The notes under the pieces: generated by a model
The model's input: the letters and a program-made list of their open reading frames with translations, nothing else
What the model was told of the DNA's origin: nothing
Database searches by the model: none
Translations under genes and position numbers: made by a program
Assembly: GCA_002426795.1 (NCBI GenBank)
Contig: DINQ01000014.1
Location: 1 to 44,737, forward strand
Length of the DNA stretch: 44,737 nt
Origin: Bacteroidales bacterium UBA5536
GTDB taxonomy: Bacteria; Bacteroidota; Bacteroidia; Bacteroidales; F082
Direction of reading: 5' to 3'
Shown here: positions 1 to 7,268 of the stretch, piece by piece
How the letters are laid out: each line of letters opens with the position of its first letter
Position numbering within the stretch: position 1 is the first letter of the stretch

Positions 1-275
1 CAGTTTATAGGGGGTCGAACCATAACCTCTAACCCCTAACCTCCAACTTCTAACCTCTAACTTCCAATCCCGAAAAGTAGAAAATCTTCGATTTTCGTAA
101 CTTTTCGAGGATGCTCGTGAAATCACAAAATCTAAGATTTTGGATTTCACGGCACCTCTAACTTCCACATCCCGAAGGATCACGCGTAATGATTTGTGGT
201 CGTGAGACTATACCAAAACCAAAAAAGCCCGTACGATGCGGGCTTTTTTTTGTTTCAGGCTAAAAATCATTCCAA
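1..275. repeat. Heptamer array, two hairpins and flank of T9SS gene
   Basis: No gene is visible here. Positions 23-71 are seven tandem 7-bp units of the form TAACCTC/CAACTTC. Directly after come two long imperfect hairpins, 71-107 (arms CGAAAAGTAGAAAATC and GATTTTCGTAACTTTTCG) and 117-150 (arms GTGAAATCACAAAATCT and AGATTTTGGATTTCAC). A terminator follows at 221-250. A second heptamer array with the same ATCCCGAAAAG-type neighbour sequence occurs near 13.55-13.81 kb, also behind a T9SS gene. Confidence 0.7.
221..250 (-). terminator. Rho-independent terminator behind the 276-1265 gene
   Basis: A GCCCG/CGGGC stem (227-231 with 238-242) is flanked by A6 on one side and T8 on the other, so it can work in both directions. 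It lies 26 bases past the stop of the minus-strand T9SS gene and is its likely terminator. Confidence 0.85.
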
Positions 276-1265
276 TTACCGAACCACCAGTTTATGCGTT
301 ATCTGACCACATTTCAGCAAGTAAACTCCAGGGCTGTAGGCTGATAAATCGAGATGAATCAGATCTTGTCCGCGAAGTGTTTCAAACTGGCCAACAAGCT
401 GTCCATTGAGCTGATAGAGTTGAATGGGTTCAGCAAAATCATTATTCAACAGCATTGTTACCTCATCATTAACCGGATTTGGATATAATTTGAAAGAATT
501 CGCATCCAATTCCTCAGTATTTAGTATGATGGAGAAATAATCAAGGCCATCCTGCAGCATTTGGATGCGGTGTGTATCCGTATCCACCAATGCCGGATCG
601 AAGAAATAAGACAGGGTGTTGTTGTCGTTGAAGGTAACAATAGCCGCCGAGTAATTGCTGAACACATAACTTTCAGGCCCCAAATTGTACACCGATACAG
701 CGTCGTTGGCAGGTACTACAGCATCCACATACCAGAGTGTTTCAAAAACCCACCGAACAGGATCGAGCAGAGTCACATTTTGGTCAGGCATCAGATCAAG
801 TTGCGGCACTCCCAAAAAACCGTCATCTGCATAAGACTGTGCATGGTACTCGGCTACGCCCAGATAGTCGTACATAAACTCGCCCATCTCAAACAATGTT
901 GGCGTGGTATACCTGTCATACAGAAAATCGGTGCCAATTACCCATAGTGCACCGCCATTTTGCAAGTACATTTTCACATTTTCGTTGTCAGTATCATCCG
1001 CGTTCCAAAAATAATTGCCCACACCATCGCTCGACATGTACCAGATTACGAGCGGATAATTGGCTAATTCCAGAAATTCGGGAGAACGCCCCTCGGCCTC
1101 AGCATCAAATACTTCATAAGAATAACCGGTTTGGTCAAGCGCCGACAGCATGGTAGCAGTGTTGTCTGCATTCACAGCATTGTCATTCACAAAGAGCACA
1201 ACCTGGGCAAAAGATGCTGCCGAAATGCTCAGAAAAAACAGGAATGAGAAGTAGATTTTTTTCAT
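276..1265 (-). CDS. Secreted protein with T9SS type A sorting domain
   Basis: This is a 329-residue exported protein. Residues 1-20 form a signal peptide (lysines, a hydrophobic run, then SFAQ). The body, about 21-240, opens with VVLFVNDN and contains YPLVIWYMS and GGALWVIGTDFLYD, which resemble the alternating strands and helices of glutamine-amidotransferase or ThuA-like folds. No catalytic Cys-His pair could be assigned. The C-terminus (about 252-329) is a T9SS sorting domain: LYPNPVNDEV, then a GQLV-type strand, then GVYLLKCGQ and a final basic VVR. It should be carried across the outer membrane and anchored or released. It is monocistronic with its own terminator. A promoter-like CAAAATTA with CAA 20 bases further out (1465-1495, minus strand) would give a leader of about 190 nt. 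The function of the body is not recognised. Confidence 0.85.
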   Translation of the reverse strand: MKKIYFSFLFFLSISAASFAQVVLFVNDNAVNADNTATMLSALDQTGYSYEVFDAEAEGRSPEFLELANYPLVIWYMSSDGVGNYFWNADDTDNENVKMYLQNGGALWVIGTDFLYDRYTTPTLFEMGEFMYDYLGVAEYHAQSYADDGFLGVPQLDLMPDQNVTLLDPVRWVFETLWYVDAVVPANDAVSVYNLGPESYVFSNYSAAIVTFNDNNTLSYFFDPALVDTDTHRIQMLQDGLDYFSIILNTEELDANSFKLYPNPVNDEVTMLLNNDFAEPIQLYQLNGQLVGQFETLRGQDLIHLDLSAYSPGVYLLKCGQITHKLVVR

Positions 1266-1464
1266 AGGTTATTTTTTTAATACATGAATCATTCGATCGG
1301 TTTGGATGTCTTTTAAAAAATCAATCATGTGGCTTGCATGAGCATCTTGCTTTTGGGGCATTGTATGTAGTTATTAGCGTTTCAAAAGTCAGTCCCGCTT
1401 GCTTTTTCCATGTATCTGATTTCTTCTAGTTTGCATGTTTGGTTGATTGGCAGAATATGATTTA

Positions 1465-1495
1465 CAAAATTAGCTACAACTGCAAGCAAAATCAA
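1465..1495 (-). promoter_or_regulatory. Putative promoter of the 276-1265 gene
   Basis: Read on the minus strand this is TTG (1493-1495), 20 bases, then TAATTTTG (1465-1472), which matches the Bacteroidota -33/-7 pattern. The distance to the start codon is long (about 200 bases), so the assignment is tentative. Confidence 0.4.
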
Positions 1496-1543
1496 CACCC
1501 AACTTCATCTTTTGTCTAAAATCATTATGAATTGCAGTTTTTT

Positions 1544-1574
1544 TTTGCCACTTCAACAGGATACAGTACTTTAG
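1544..1574 (+). promoter_or_regulatory. Promoter of the DHOD-like/LOG/protease operon
   Basis: TTTG at 1544-1547, a 19-base spacer, then TACTTTAG at 1567-1574. This is the Bacteroidota arrangement with one mismatch to TAnnTTTG. It lies about 45 bases ahead of the first start codon at 1620. Confidence 0.6.
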
Positions 1575-1619
1575 TGGGAGCGAAAATTTCATGTTTATTC
1601 AACATCAAAACACAATCAA

Positions 1620-2615
1620 ATGACGGATATTTCCTGCACTTATCTGGGACTCAAACTCAAAAGCCCGATCATCGCGGCAAGTTCCGGTTTTACTGACAGC
1701 ATCTCAAAACTGAAACAAATCGAACAACACGGAGCCGGTGCGGTGGTGCTCAAGTCGATCTTTGAAGAAGAAATCCTGCATGAGTACGACCACACCTTGC
1801 GCGAAGAGGCTGATAAAACCGGACGCGAAGAGTTTCTGGATTACCTGGATATGCGCATCCGCAAAGAAAATATTGAAAAATACACCAAACTGATCCGTGA
1901 AGCCAAAAAGGAACTAACCATTCCCGTGATTGCCTCCGTTAACTGCAAAACTGCTTACGAATGGATCAGTTTCACTTCCGAGCTTGAAAAGGCAGGTGCT
2001 GATGCGCTCGAACTGAATGTGTTCGTGATGCCATCTAACCTGCAAAACACCAGCGAAGAAAACGAAAAGATTTATTTCGAGATCATCAAACAGGTGAAGA
2101 AACAAGTTTCTATTCCTATCGTGCTCAAAATCAGCTACTATTTTTCCAACCTTGGCCAGATGATCCGCGATTTGTCGAATACAGGTATCAAAGGAATTGT
2201 ACTCTTCAACCGTTTCTTTAGCCCTGATTTTAACCTCGACACACTCGAAGTTGCGCCTTCGCATGTACTCAGCCAGCCCGGAGAACTGGCCATGCCTTTG
2301 CGCTGGATTGCCATGATGCACGAGCGGGTCAACTGCGACTTGTCGGCTTCAACCGGCGTGTCGGATGGCCATGCAGCGATAAAATTATTACTTGCAGGTG
2401 CAACGACAGTTCAGGTTGCGAGCGCCCTTTACCGCCACGGCATCGGTTACCTTGATGTGATGCACCATGAACTCACCTCCTGGATGGAGACCCACGAATT
2501 TGAAAAACTGGACGACTTCAGGGGTAAGCTCAGCCAGAAACGACACAACAACCCTGCCCTCTTCGAAAGGGTGCAGTTTATGAAATATTTCAGCGACAAA
2601 GAAAGCATGGTATGA
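1620..2615 (+). CDS. Dihydroorotate dehydrogenase-like flavoprotein
   Basis: This 331-residue protein resembles the dihydroorotate dehydrogenase-like family that is common in Bacteroidota and distinct from the genuine PyrD. It is a TIM barrel expected to bind FMN. Visible signatures are the N-terminal substrate and flavin region LKLKSPIIAASSGFTD, then VVLKSIFEEE, VIASVNCK, ALELNVFV, VLKISYYFSN and the C-terminal phosphate-binding turn STGVSDGHAAIKLLLAGATTVQVAS. True DHODs oxidise dihydroorotate to orotate. Whether this paralogue does so is not shown. It is the first gene of a three-gene operon and its stop overlaps the next start by 4 bases (ATGA). The start at 1620 fits the conserved N-terminus and lies downstream of a good promoter. 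Confidence 0.9.
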   Translation: MTDISCTYLGLKLKSPIIAASSGFTDSISKLKQIEQHGAGAVVLKSIFEEEILHEYDHTLREEADKTGREEFLDYLDMRIRKENIEKYTKLIREAKKELTIPVIASVNCKTAYEWISFTSELEKAGADALELNVFVMPSNLQNTSEENEKIYFEIIKQVKKQVSIPIVLKISYYFSNLGQMIRDLSNTGIKGIVLFNRFFSPDFNLDTLEVAPSHVLSQPGELAMPLRWIAMMHERVNCDLSASTGVSDGHAAIKLLLAGATTVQVASALYRHGIGYLDVMHHELTSWMETHEFEKLDDFRGKLSQKRHNNPALFERVQFMKYFSDKESMV

Positions 2616-3322
2616 ACCAGGAAGACGAAAACAGAATCAGAAAAGCTTTCAAAGCCAAGACATGGAATGAGATCAAGACCCACGATTCATGGTCGGTTTT
2701 CAAAATCATGTCAGAGTTTGTTGATGGTTATGAGAAACTGGCACGTATCGGACCTTGTGTAGCCATTTTTGGCTCAGCCCGTACTAAACCTTCCAATACG
2801 TATTACCGTCTCACCGAAGAAATTGCTTATCTGCTCACAAAAAAGGGATTTGGCATCATCACCGGTGGCGGACCGGGGATCATGGAAGCCGGTAACAAAG
2901 GAGCGCATTTTGCAGGGGGAAAGAGCGTCGGTATCAACATCGAACTGCCTTTTGAGCAACATCCGAACCCCTTCATCGACTCGGATAAATACATCGAATT
3001 CGATTACTTCTTTGTGCGAAAGGTGATGTTTATGCGCTATGCACAAGGATACATCGTTTTACCTGGCGGCTTTGGTACGATGGATGAACTGTTTGAAGCT
3101 ATTACCCTGATTCAGACGCATAAACTGGTGCAATTTCCTATTGTAATGGTGGGCAAAGATTATTGGGGTGGTTTGCTTGAATGGATTAAAACGCGCATGT
3201 TAGAGGCAGGAAACATCAATGCCGACGACCTGAAAATCTTCTCTTTGGTTGACACAGCTGAAGAAGCCGTCCAGATTATCGAAGACTTCTACCTCAAATA
3301 TGCCCTCAAACCTAACTTCTGA
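2612..3322 (+). CDS. LOG-family nucleoside 5'-monophosphate phosphoribohydrolase (TIGR00730 type)
   Basis: This 236-residue Rossmann-like protein carries both family signatures: GGGPGIMEA at residues 85-93 and PGGFGTMDE at 151-159. These bind the phosphate and ribose of a nucleoside monophosphate. Proteins of this family were long called lysine decarboxylase-like, but they cleave the N-glycosidic bond of cytokinin-type or purine and pyrimidine nucleoside 5'-monophosphates. The substrate here is not known. An N-terminal extension of about 45 residues, rich in charged residues, precedes the core, as in many Bacteroidota members. It overlaps the gene before it by 4 bases and the gene after it by 1 base (TGATG), so translational coupling is likely. 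The pairing with a DHOD-like enzyme suggests a nucleotide-related role (inference). Confidence 0.9.
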   Translation: MNQEDENRIRKAFKAKTWNEIKTHDSWSVFKIMSEFVDGYEKLARIGPCVAIFGSARTKPSNTYYRLTEEIAYLLTKKGFGIITGGGPGIMEAGNKGAHFAGGKSVGINIELPFEQHPNPFIDSDKYIEFDYFFVRKVMFMRYAQGYIVLPGGFGTMDELFEAITLIQTHKLVQFPIVMVGKDYWGGLLEWIKTRMLEAGNINADDLKIFSLVDTAEEAVQIIEDFYLKYALKPNF

Positions 3323-3771
3323 TGCGAGCAACCATTGTTGAGGTTCCGTTTACACTGCTCAATATTGAGGGCGATGGTTTTCACCTGATGATTGAAGGAA
3401 GAATCAATGGTAAAAGAGCCAATTTTGTTGTAGACACAGGCGCTTCACGCACGGTCTTTGACCAGCAGACCATATTACAGTTTATCGAAGAGCCCGAATT
3501 TCAAAATAACGAACGCCTTTCAACCGGACTGGGAACCAATGATATGCCGAGCATGGTTCTTGAAATCGAACAGCTTTCATTTGGTGAGGCCATTGTAAAA
3601 AATTATCCAGCCATAGCCATCGACCTCACGCACATTCACAATTCGTATCAACAATTGGGATTGCCCGACATTCATGGCGTTTTAGGCAGCGACCTGCTGG
3701 TGCATTTTAGGGCAGTGATCAACTACAAAACGCGGAAGATTAAGTTTTACTTTGATCCGGTCAACGCTTAA
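3322..3771 (+). CDS. Retropepsin-like aspartic protease domain protein
   Basis: This 149-residue protein has a single aspartyl protease half-unit with the catalytic motif VVDTGASRTVFD (Asp38-Thr-Gly-Ala) and a later hydrophobic-glycine segment IHGVLGSDLLVHF that corresponds to the second psi-loop part. Retropepsin-like enzymes act as dimers, each chain giving one Asp. There is no signal peptide or membrane segment, so it is probably cytosolic. It is the last gene of the operon and starts 1 base inside the preceding stop. Its 3' end overlaps the end of the convergent FG-GAP gene by 11 bases (3761-3771). The target is unknown. Confidence 0.85.
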   Translation: MRATIVEVPFTLLNIEGDGFHLMIEGRINGKRANFVVDTGASRTVFDQQTILQFIEEPEFQNNERLSTGLGTNDMPSMVLEIEQLSFGEAIVKNYPAIAIDLTHIHNSYQQLGLPDIHGVLGSDLLVHFRAVINYKTRKIKFYFDPVNA

Positions 3772-5989
3772 CAAATCGTTGACGGCCAACGCGCTCACTT
3801 TGCTGTAACTGAAGCAGATAAACCCCATCGCTCAACTTACTCACATCCAGCACTCCGGCAAAGGCATCATCCACTTTGATGATTTGCTGCAACAATATAC
3901 GTCCACTCAGGTCGAAGATGCTTGCAACAACATTTGCATCCATCATGTCGTTGAAACGGATTTGCAAGTCTGTTTCAACAGGATTTGGTGCCAGCTTAAA
4001 CTGTAACTCCTGTCTTTCCAGAACGCCCGGTAGTACTGATACATTGGCATGAAAAAGTTCGAGCCCACCACTGAAATTCCCAACCAGCATCTCTGGCTGG
4101 CCATCCGCATTGAGGTCGGCCAAAACCGCCGCGGAGCGAAAACCACGGTCAAAATCAACCCCAATAGTATCAAGAATAGTCGCCAGACGATCCGAAGGCG
4201 AAAAGGCTCCCTGCAGGTTGCCGGCGATCTGTTCAAAAAGATACACCTTTCCCTGCTCAGATCCCACAGCCAGCAACAATTCATTGTTTGGGGCGAAAAA
4301 GAAATTCGGGACGCTAAAGCCGTCATACGACAACGCAAAATCGGTCACATCCACTTCACCCAAAAAATCGGTTACCTTAGAAAAACCAATTCCCGTTTGG
4401 TTTTGTGAGCCCTGATAATAAGACAAGCGTCCGTTTTGTTGTCCCAAAACCAGGTCAAGTGTACCGTCGGCATTCAGGTCGAACAGTTGCGGCGCTGCCC
4501 AGCCTGAGACCTGAATCTGCTGAAAAAAACCGGATTGCAGCACCCACTCACCTGCCTCATCCTGCGCTAAAAATAGCAGTTTACCTTCGGCCGTTCCAAC
4601 AAGCAAATCGGCCAGACCATCGTTGTTCAGGTCGCCAAAAGCAGGTACCAGACCTTCTTTTTCAAGCGCCTTCAGGCCAGCAAAATCCTCATCCATACGC
4701 TGAAACCGGGGCACATTGGCAGTCCCTACATTCTGATAATATGCTAGTTGCGAAAGCTGATCTGCATGAAGCGTACCATTGATATAATAAGGCTGGCTGA
4801 AAACGCCGATATTTCCGATGACCAAATCCCTGAGGCCATCGTTGTTTACATCAAAAACGGTCGGGAACGCGCCAGAGCCCAGGTCGATCATCTGGTTCTG
4901 CAAAAAGTCGCGCGAAACCAGCCTGTAAATCGGTTGATCTTCAGTGCCTTCATTCAAATATAGCCAAATACTTTGCTTGTTTTCAGTCACCAACGGATTT
5001 GGGTCGAAAGGCGACACCAGCAGATCGGTCAGGCCGTCGTTGTTGATATCGGTGAAAAATGGCAGGGGCATCGAAAAGAGGCGCACAGCTGTTGTTGAAG
5101 AAGGAAAAGCGGTGTCCTGGCTTAGCATGATGGCTTCCTGTTCATTTCCTCCATTTTCGAAAAAAGTTATACCAGGATAATCCACATCGCCCAAAAGCAA
5201 ATCGGGCAAACCATCTCCGGTCAAGTCTTTCACGCCAAAAGTAGCGCCACGGTGCCGCAAGCCTCGGCTCTCAACAAACTGCGCCTGATCAAAAAGGCAG
5301 GTATCGAGGTACATCACGTTGTTTTCTTCGTTTTCGGCCACACGACCCCAACAGAAATCGGTCTTCATGAAGTCGAGGCTGTCGGCATGGCCATATTTCT
5401 CCATCGACATATTGGTGTGCAACTCGATGAAAGTTCCCAACGACCAAAATGTCAGGATATCCAGATCGCCATCCTGATCTACATCCACGATAGCCGGATA
5501 ATCGGCATTGGTGGCCAGTATGTTCACATAACCGCCTCCCTGAAAAGAGGTGAGATAAGGCCAGACAACCAATTCAAACTGCGGTGGAAAACTACCCCTA
5601 TTCCTGAAAACTTTCATCCCGGCCCAACCCGGCGAATAGGTGAAAATATCCGGGTGGCCATCAGAATCATAATCTGCAAAAATGACCCATTCTGCCAGCT
5701 CCGGGAAATTTATCCCCAGTCCGGGATCGTAAACATAGTTTATCTCTCCTGGGCCAGCTGTGTTGAGAAAACATAACAGCCTGTTGCCGCGCCGGTCAAA
5801 AACCAACAGATCCTCTTTCGAATCACCATCAAGGTCCATGCGTCCAAACTGGCAGGCATCGAGGCCGCCAGCCCAGGGAAAAGCCAGCGAGCCGGCCGAA
5901 TTGCTGACCGTGGGCGTTTTCTGGGCAAAAACATGGCTTGAAACCAGGGTGAAAATAAAAATAATCCAGACAAAATATGGCTTGTACAT
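3761..5989 (-). CDS. FG-GAP/VCBS repeat protein with T9SS sorting domain
   Basis: This is a 742-residue exported protein. Residues 1-22 are a signal peptide ending in VFAQ. The body carries about nine calcium-binding repeat cores of the form DxxxDGxxDLLxG, for example DLDGDSKEDLLVFD, DVDQDGDLDILTF, DLTGDGLPDLLLGD, DVNNDGLRDLVIGN and DLNADGTLDLVLGQ. This predicts a beta-propeller stabilised by calcium. The last 80 residues are a T9SS type A domain (LAPNPVETDLQI, then LSGRILLQ, GVYLLQLQQ and a basic end FVKR). It should sit on the cell surface or be secreted. A minus-strand TACCTTTG at 6008-6015 is a possible -7 element just upstream. It is convergent with the protease gene, with an 11-base overlap. 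It is a relative of the 7269-9221 product. Confidence 0.9.
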   Translation of the reverse strand: MYKPYFVWIIFIFTLVSSHVFAQKTPTVSNSAGSLAFPWAGGLDACQFGRMDLDGDSKEDLLVFDRRGNRLLCFLNTAGPGEINYVYDPGLGINFPELAEWVIFADYDSDGHPDIFTYSPGWAGMKVFRNRGSFPPQFELVVWPYLTSFQGGGYVNILATNADYPAIVDVDQDGDLDILTFWSLGTFIELHTNMSMEKYGHADSLDFMKTDFCWGRVAENEENNVMYLDTCLFDQAQFVESRGLRHRGATFGVKDLTGDGLPDLLLGDVDYPGITFFENGGNEQEAIMLSQDTAFPSSTTAVRLFSMPLPFFTDINNDGLTDLLVSPFDPNPLVTENKQSIWLYLNEGTEDQPIYRLVSRDFLQNQMIDLGSGAFPTVFDVNNDGLRDLVIGNIGVFSQPYYINGTLHADQLSQLAYYQNVGTANVPRFQRMDEDFAGLKALEKEGLVPAFGDLNNDGLADLLVGTAEGKLLFLAQDEAGEWVLQSGFFQQIQVSGWAAPQLFDLNADGTLDLVLGQQNGRLSYYQGSQNQTGIGFSKVTDFLGEVDVTDFALSYDGFSVPNFFFAPNNELLLAVGSEQGKVYLFEQIAGNLQGAFSPSDRLATILDTIGVDFDRGFRSAAVLADLNADGQPEMLVGNFSGGLELFHANVSVLPGVLERQELQFKLAPNPVETDLQIRFNDMMDANVVASIFDLSGRILLQQIIKVDDAFAGVLDVSKLSDGVYLLQLQQSERVGRQRFVKR

Positions 5990-6033
5990 GCGCGTTCAGC
6001 TATTGCTCAAAGGTACGAAATAGGCTTGAGCAA

Positions 6034-6063
6034 TTGGTGATAGTGGATGAATTTGTAACTTTG
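6034..6063 (+). promoter_or_regulatory. Promoter of the NtrC-like regulator
   Basis: TTG at 6034-6036, a 19-base spacer, then TAACTTTG at 6056-6063, a full match to TAnnTTTG. Transcription would begin near 6070. This rules out the longer reading frame start at 5977 and supports the ATG at 6079. Confidence 0.75.
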
Positions 6064-6078
6064 AACAAAATTAGCCCT

Positions 6079-7242
6079 ATGTCGAAAATCCTCATCATCG
6101 ATGACGAAAACAGCATCAGACGGACGCTGCGCGAGATACTTGAATATGAAAAATACCAGGTTGAAGATGCCCCGACCGGCATGGATGGTCTTCAACTGGC
6201 CAAAGATCAGGAATTTGACGCGATTCTGTGCGACATCAAAATGCCTGAGATGGATGGTATCGAAACACTGGAAGCGCTCAAGCAGATCACTGATTGTCCG
6301 GTTATCATGATTTCCGGACACGGAACCATTGAAACAGCTGTTGAAGCCATCAAAAAAGGTGCTTACGATTATATTTCCAAGCCACCCGACCTCAACCGAC
6401 TGTTAATCACCATCAAGAATGCGCTGGATAAATCAAAGCTGGTGACCGAAACCAAAGCGCTAAAAAAAGCAGTAAGCAAGAACAACGAAATGGTTGGCGA
6501 ATCGGCTGCCATGCATGAGATCAGAGACATGATACAGGCCGTAGCACCCACCACAGCCCGCGTGCTGATCAATGGCGAAAACGGGACCGGCAAGGAGCTT
6601 GTTGCCCGGCAACTGCACGAATTGAGTACCCGCAGCCATGCGCCCTTTATCGAAGTGAACTGCGCAGCCATCCCATCTGAACTCATCGAGAGTCAGTTGT
6701 TTGGGCACGAAAAAGGGGCATTTACATCAGCGATCAAACAGCGAAAAGGCGATTTCGAACTGGCACACGGCGGCACCCTTTTCCTGGATGAGATAGGCGA
6801 TATGAGTTTGTCGGCCCAGGCCAAGGTGTTGCGTGCCTTGCAGGAAAACAAAGTGACACGTGTGGGCGGCGAAAAGGAAATCAATGTGGATGTACGCATC
6901 ATTGCCGCCACCAACAAAAACCTGAAGGAAGAGATTGCTCAGGGTCGCTTTCGCGAAGATCTTTACCACCGAATCAGCGTGATTGTGATCAAGGTGCCAC
7001 CTCTGCGCGAAAGGGCTGACGACATCCCTTTGCTGGTGCAGCATTTTATGCAACTGAGCTGCCAGAAAATGGGAAAGGCATTGCCGCACATCACCGGAGA
7101 TGCCCTGCTCGAGCTGCAGCAATACCAATGGACAGGCAACATCCGCGAACTGCACAATGCCGTGGAAAGATTGGTCATATTGGGCGGAAACAACATCGAC
7201 CAACAAACAGTGAAGCGTTTTGCCAGACCCTTAAATGACTGA
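6079..7242 (+). CDS. NtrC-type sigma-54 response regulator without DNA-binding domain
   Basis: The protein has 387 residues from the ATG at 6079, and the frame stays open upstream only by chance. Residues 1-120 are a receiver domain with the acidic pair Asp8/Asp9, phospho-acceptor Asp52 (LCDIKMPEMDG) and a KPP after the last strand. Residues about 140-365 are the sigma-54 interaction AAA+ domain with Walker A GENGTGKE, Walker B TLFLDEIGD and arginine-rich PPLRERADDIPLL. The loop that touches sigma-54 reads GAFTSA where the consensus is GAFTGA. The chain stops at VKRFARPLND, directly after the AAA+ lid helices, so the usual C-terminal Fis-type helix-turn-helix is absent. It may act from solution or through other activators. 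No histidine kinase gene is adjacent. The ends of both neighbouring genes are close and point towards or away from it, so it is monocistronic. Confidence 0.92.
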   Translation: MSKILIIDDENSIRRTLREILEYEKYQVEDAPTGMDGLQLAKDQEFDAILCDIKMPEMDGIETLEALKQITDCPVIMISGHGTIETAVEAIKKGAYDYISKPPDLNRLLITIKNALDKSKLVTETKALKKAVSKNNEMVGESAAMHEIRDMIQAVAPTTARVLINGENGTGKELVARQLHELSTRSHAPFIEVNCAAIPSELIESQLFGHEKGAFTSAIKQRKGDFELAHGGTLFLDEIGDMSLSAQAKVLRALQENKVTRVGGEKEINVDVRIIAATNKNLKEEIAQGRFREDLYHRISVIVIKVPPLRERADDIPLLVQHFMQLSCQKMGKALPHITGDALLELQQYQWTGNIRELHNAVERLVILGGNNIDQQTVKRFARPLND

Positions 7243-7268
7243 TCGATTGCTAACTTTTGTCGTTAAAC

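Larger units (their letters stand above)
1266..1619. other. Divergent intergenic region with two promoters
   Basis: This 354-base gap separates the minus-strand T9SS gene from the plus-strand operon. No gene is visible. It holds a plus-strand promoter at 1544-1574 and a weaker minus-strand promoter at 1465-1495. Confidence 0.6.

Noticed and set aside
5977..6078. N-terminal extension of the NtrC-like regulator
   Set aside because: The promoter at 6034-6063 lies inside it, and the conserved receiver start is at 6079.
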